Part shown: in pieces, positions 63,396 through 64,000 of the stretch
Layout: every line of letters starts with the position of its first letter
Position numbering within the stretch: the stretch's first letter is position 1
Assembly: GCF_015277875.1 (NCBI RefSeq)
Contig: NZ_CP063814.1
Location: forward strand, 2,542,001-2,606,000
Origin: Microbacterium luteum
GTDB taxonomy: Bacteria; Actinomycetota; Actinomycetes; Actinomycetales; Microbacteriaceae
Direction of reading: 5' to 3'
Length of the DNA: 64,000 nucleotides
Notes under the pieces: generated by a model
Databases searched by the model: none
The model's input: only the letters and a program-made list of their open reading frames with translations
What the model was told of the DNA's origin: nothing
Translations under genes and position numbers: made by a program

Positions 63396-64000
63396 CCGTG
63401 CCGGCAGTCGGCACCCCTGCCCCGACGCGGTACGGCGCGCGTCGAGGCGTCGGGATCGCCGTCGTGCTCGTCGCGGTGCTGCTGGTGTGGGAGGCGTCGG
63501 CGCGTGCGCTGAGCGGTGCATACGTGCTGGCGGCGCCGAGCGAGATCGCCGTCACGATGTGGACCGACGCCGACCTGTTGTGGCGCGCGCTGCTCACCAC
63601 CGGGCGGGCGGCTCTGATCGGATTCGTCCTCGGAAACCTCGCCGCCGTGCTGCTCGCGACGCTGGCGGTGCTCGCACCTTTCACGGAGCGGGTGATCACG
63701 GTCGTCGCCCTCGTCGTGTTCTGCCTGCCGCTGGTCGCGACCGGCCCGGTGCTGCGCGTCGTCTTCGGCCCGGGCGACGGGCCGCAGATCGTGCTCGCCG
63801 CGCTCGCGGTGTACTACACCACGATGATCCCGCTGCTGGTGGGCGTGCGGGCGGCGCCGTCGACCTGGTTCGACCTGGTGCGCAGCTACGGTCGCGGACG
63901 CGCGGCGCAGCTGCGCTACGTGCGCGCCCGGGCCGCCGTCCCCTACCTCGTCGCGGGGCTCCAGATCGCAGCGCCCGCCGCCTTCCTGGGCGCCATGGTG
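63392..64000 (+). CDS. ABC transporter permease, 3' end outside window
   Basis: The first 203 residues of a permease of the same importer. It starts from GTG (GTGA overlap) as MTVPAVGTPAPTRYG and has four hydrophobic segments by the window edge, including GIAVVLVAVLLVWEASA and AALIGFVLGNLAAVLLATLAVL. The docking loop region, DLVRSYGRGRAAQLRYVRARAAVPYL, is present. A second permease may follow outside the window. Confidence 0.9.
   Translation, partial: MTVPAVGTPAPTRYGARRGVGIAVVLVAVLLVWEASARALSGAYVLAAPSEIAVTMWTDADLLWRALLTTGRAALIGFVLGNLAAVLLATLAVLAPFTERVITVVALVVFCLPLVATGPVLRVVFGPGDGPQIVLAALAVYYTTMIPLLVGVRAAPSTWFDLVRSYGRGRAAQLRYVRARAAVPYLVAGLQIAAPAAFLGAMV

Overview
The window is a GC-rich actinobacterial chromosome segment. 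Short operons with GTGA or ATGA overlaps, many GTG starts, many apparently leaderless promoters, a monomeric NADP isocitrate dehydrogenase, F420-type deazaflavin oxidoreductases and the DUF6350-purN-purH neighbourhood together suggest Microbacteriaceae, most likely Microbacterium. The taxon is an inference. I see no rRNA, tRNA, CRISPR, insertion sequence or prophage genes.

Layout. (A) 1-4.8 kb: a catabolic or sulfur-scavenging type locus with a cut medium-chain oxidoreductase, a sulfonate/nitrate-family ABC ATPase and permease, a LacI regulator with a matching palindrome, and an LLM flavin monooxygenase. (B) 4.8-7.2 kb: glyA-folD, headed by a clear ZTP (pfl) riboswitch. (C) 7.2-18.5 kb: an N-acetylglucosamine/chitobiose locus in two arms. 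GH20 hexosaminidase and nagA read rightward; a ROK regulator, CUT1 ABC transporter, ROK kinase and nagB read leftward. The two arms share one operator motif over their start codons, and a FAD oxidase and a Nudix gene sit between them. (D) 18.7-23.7 kb: a lipoprotein, an L,D-transpeptidase, isocitrate dehydrogenase and a GNAT protein. (E) 23.7-29 kb: an accessory stretch with an AbiEi/DUF559-type gene bracketed by two four-unit palindromic elements, then a heterodimeric ABC exporter preceded by a previously unmarked 25-codon ORF and a hairpin. (F) 29-32.6 kb: alkylation repair (Ada-AlkA fusion plus Ogt) and a flavoprotein disulfide reductase. (G) 32.6-43.7 kb: purH, purN, DUF6350, an accessory block (NodB deacetylase lipoprotein and others), sucCD and a Rieske-tailed oxidoreductase. 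(H) 43.7-49.8 kb: a membrane GT2-GH18 pair, a TetR regulator and an acyl-CoA dehydrogenase. (I) 49.9-58.9 kb: an AI-2E-type permease, an ATP-dependent DNA ligase, a LigD-type polymerase, an SseB-like protein, a UvrD/PcrA helicase and a CHAD protein. (J) 59.8-64 kb: an unbroken chain of overlapping genes that joins a CDP-alcohol phosphatidyltransferase and a flippase-like protein to an NMT1/THI5-type ABC importer running off the window.

Regulatory themes. Chitin-sugar import and breakdown appear to be controlled together by the ROK protein. isocitrate dehydrogenase and sucC carry related TTGACGTC-centred palindromes, which suggests a common TCA-cycle regulator. One-carbon genes answer to ZTP. 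The ABC exporter has the architecture of translation-coupled attenuation. More than ten genes have a TAnnnT hexamer ending 6 or 7 bases before the start codon, which fits leaderless transcripts.
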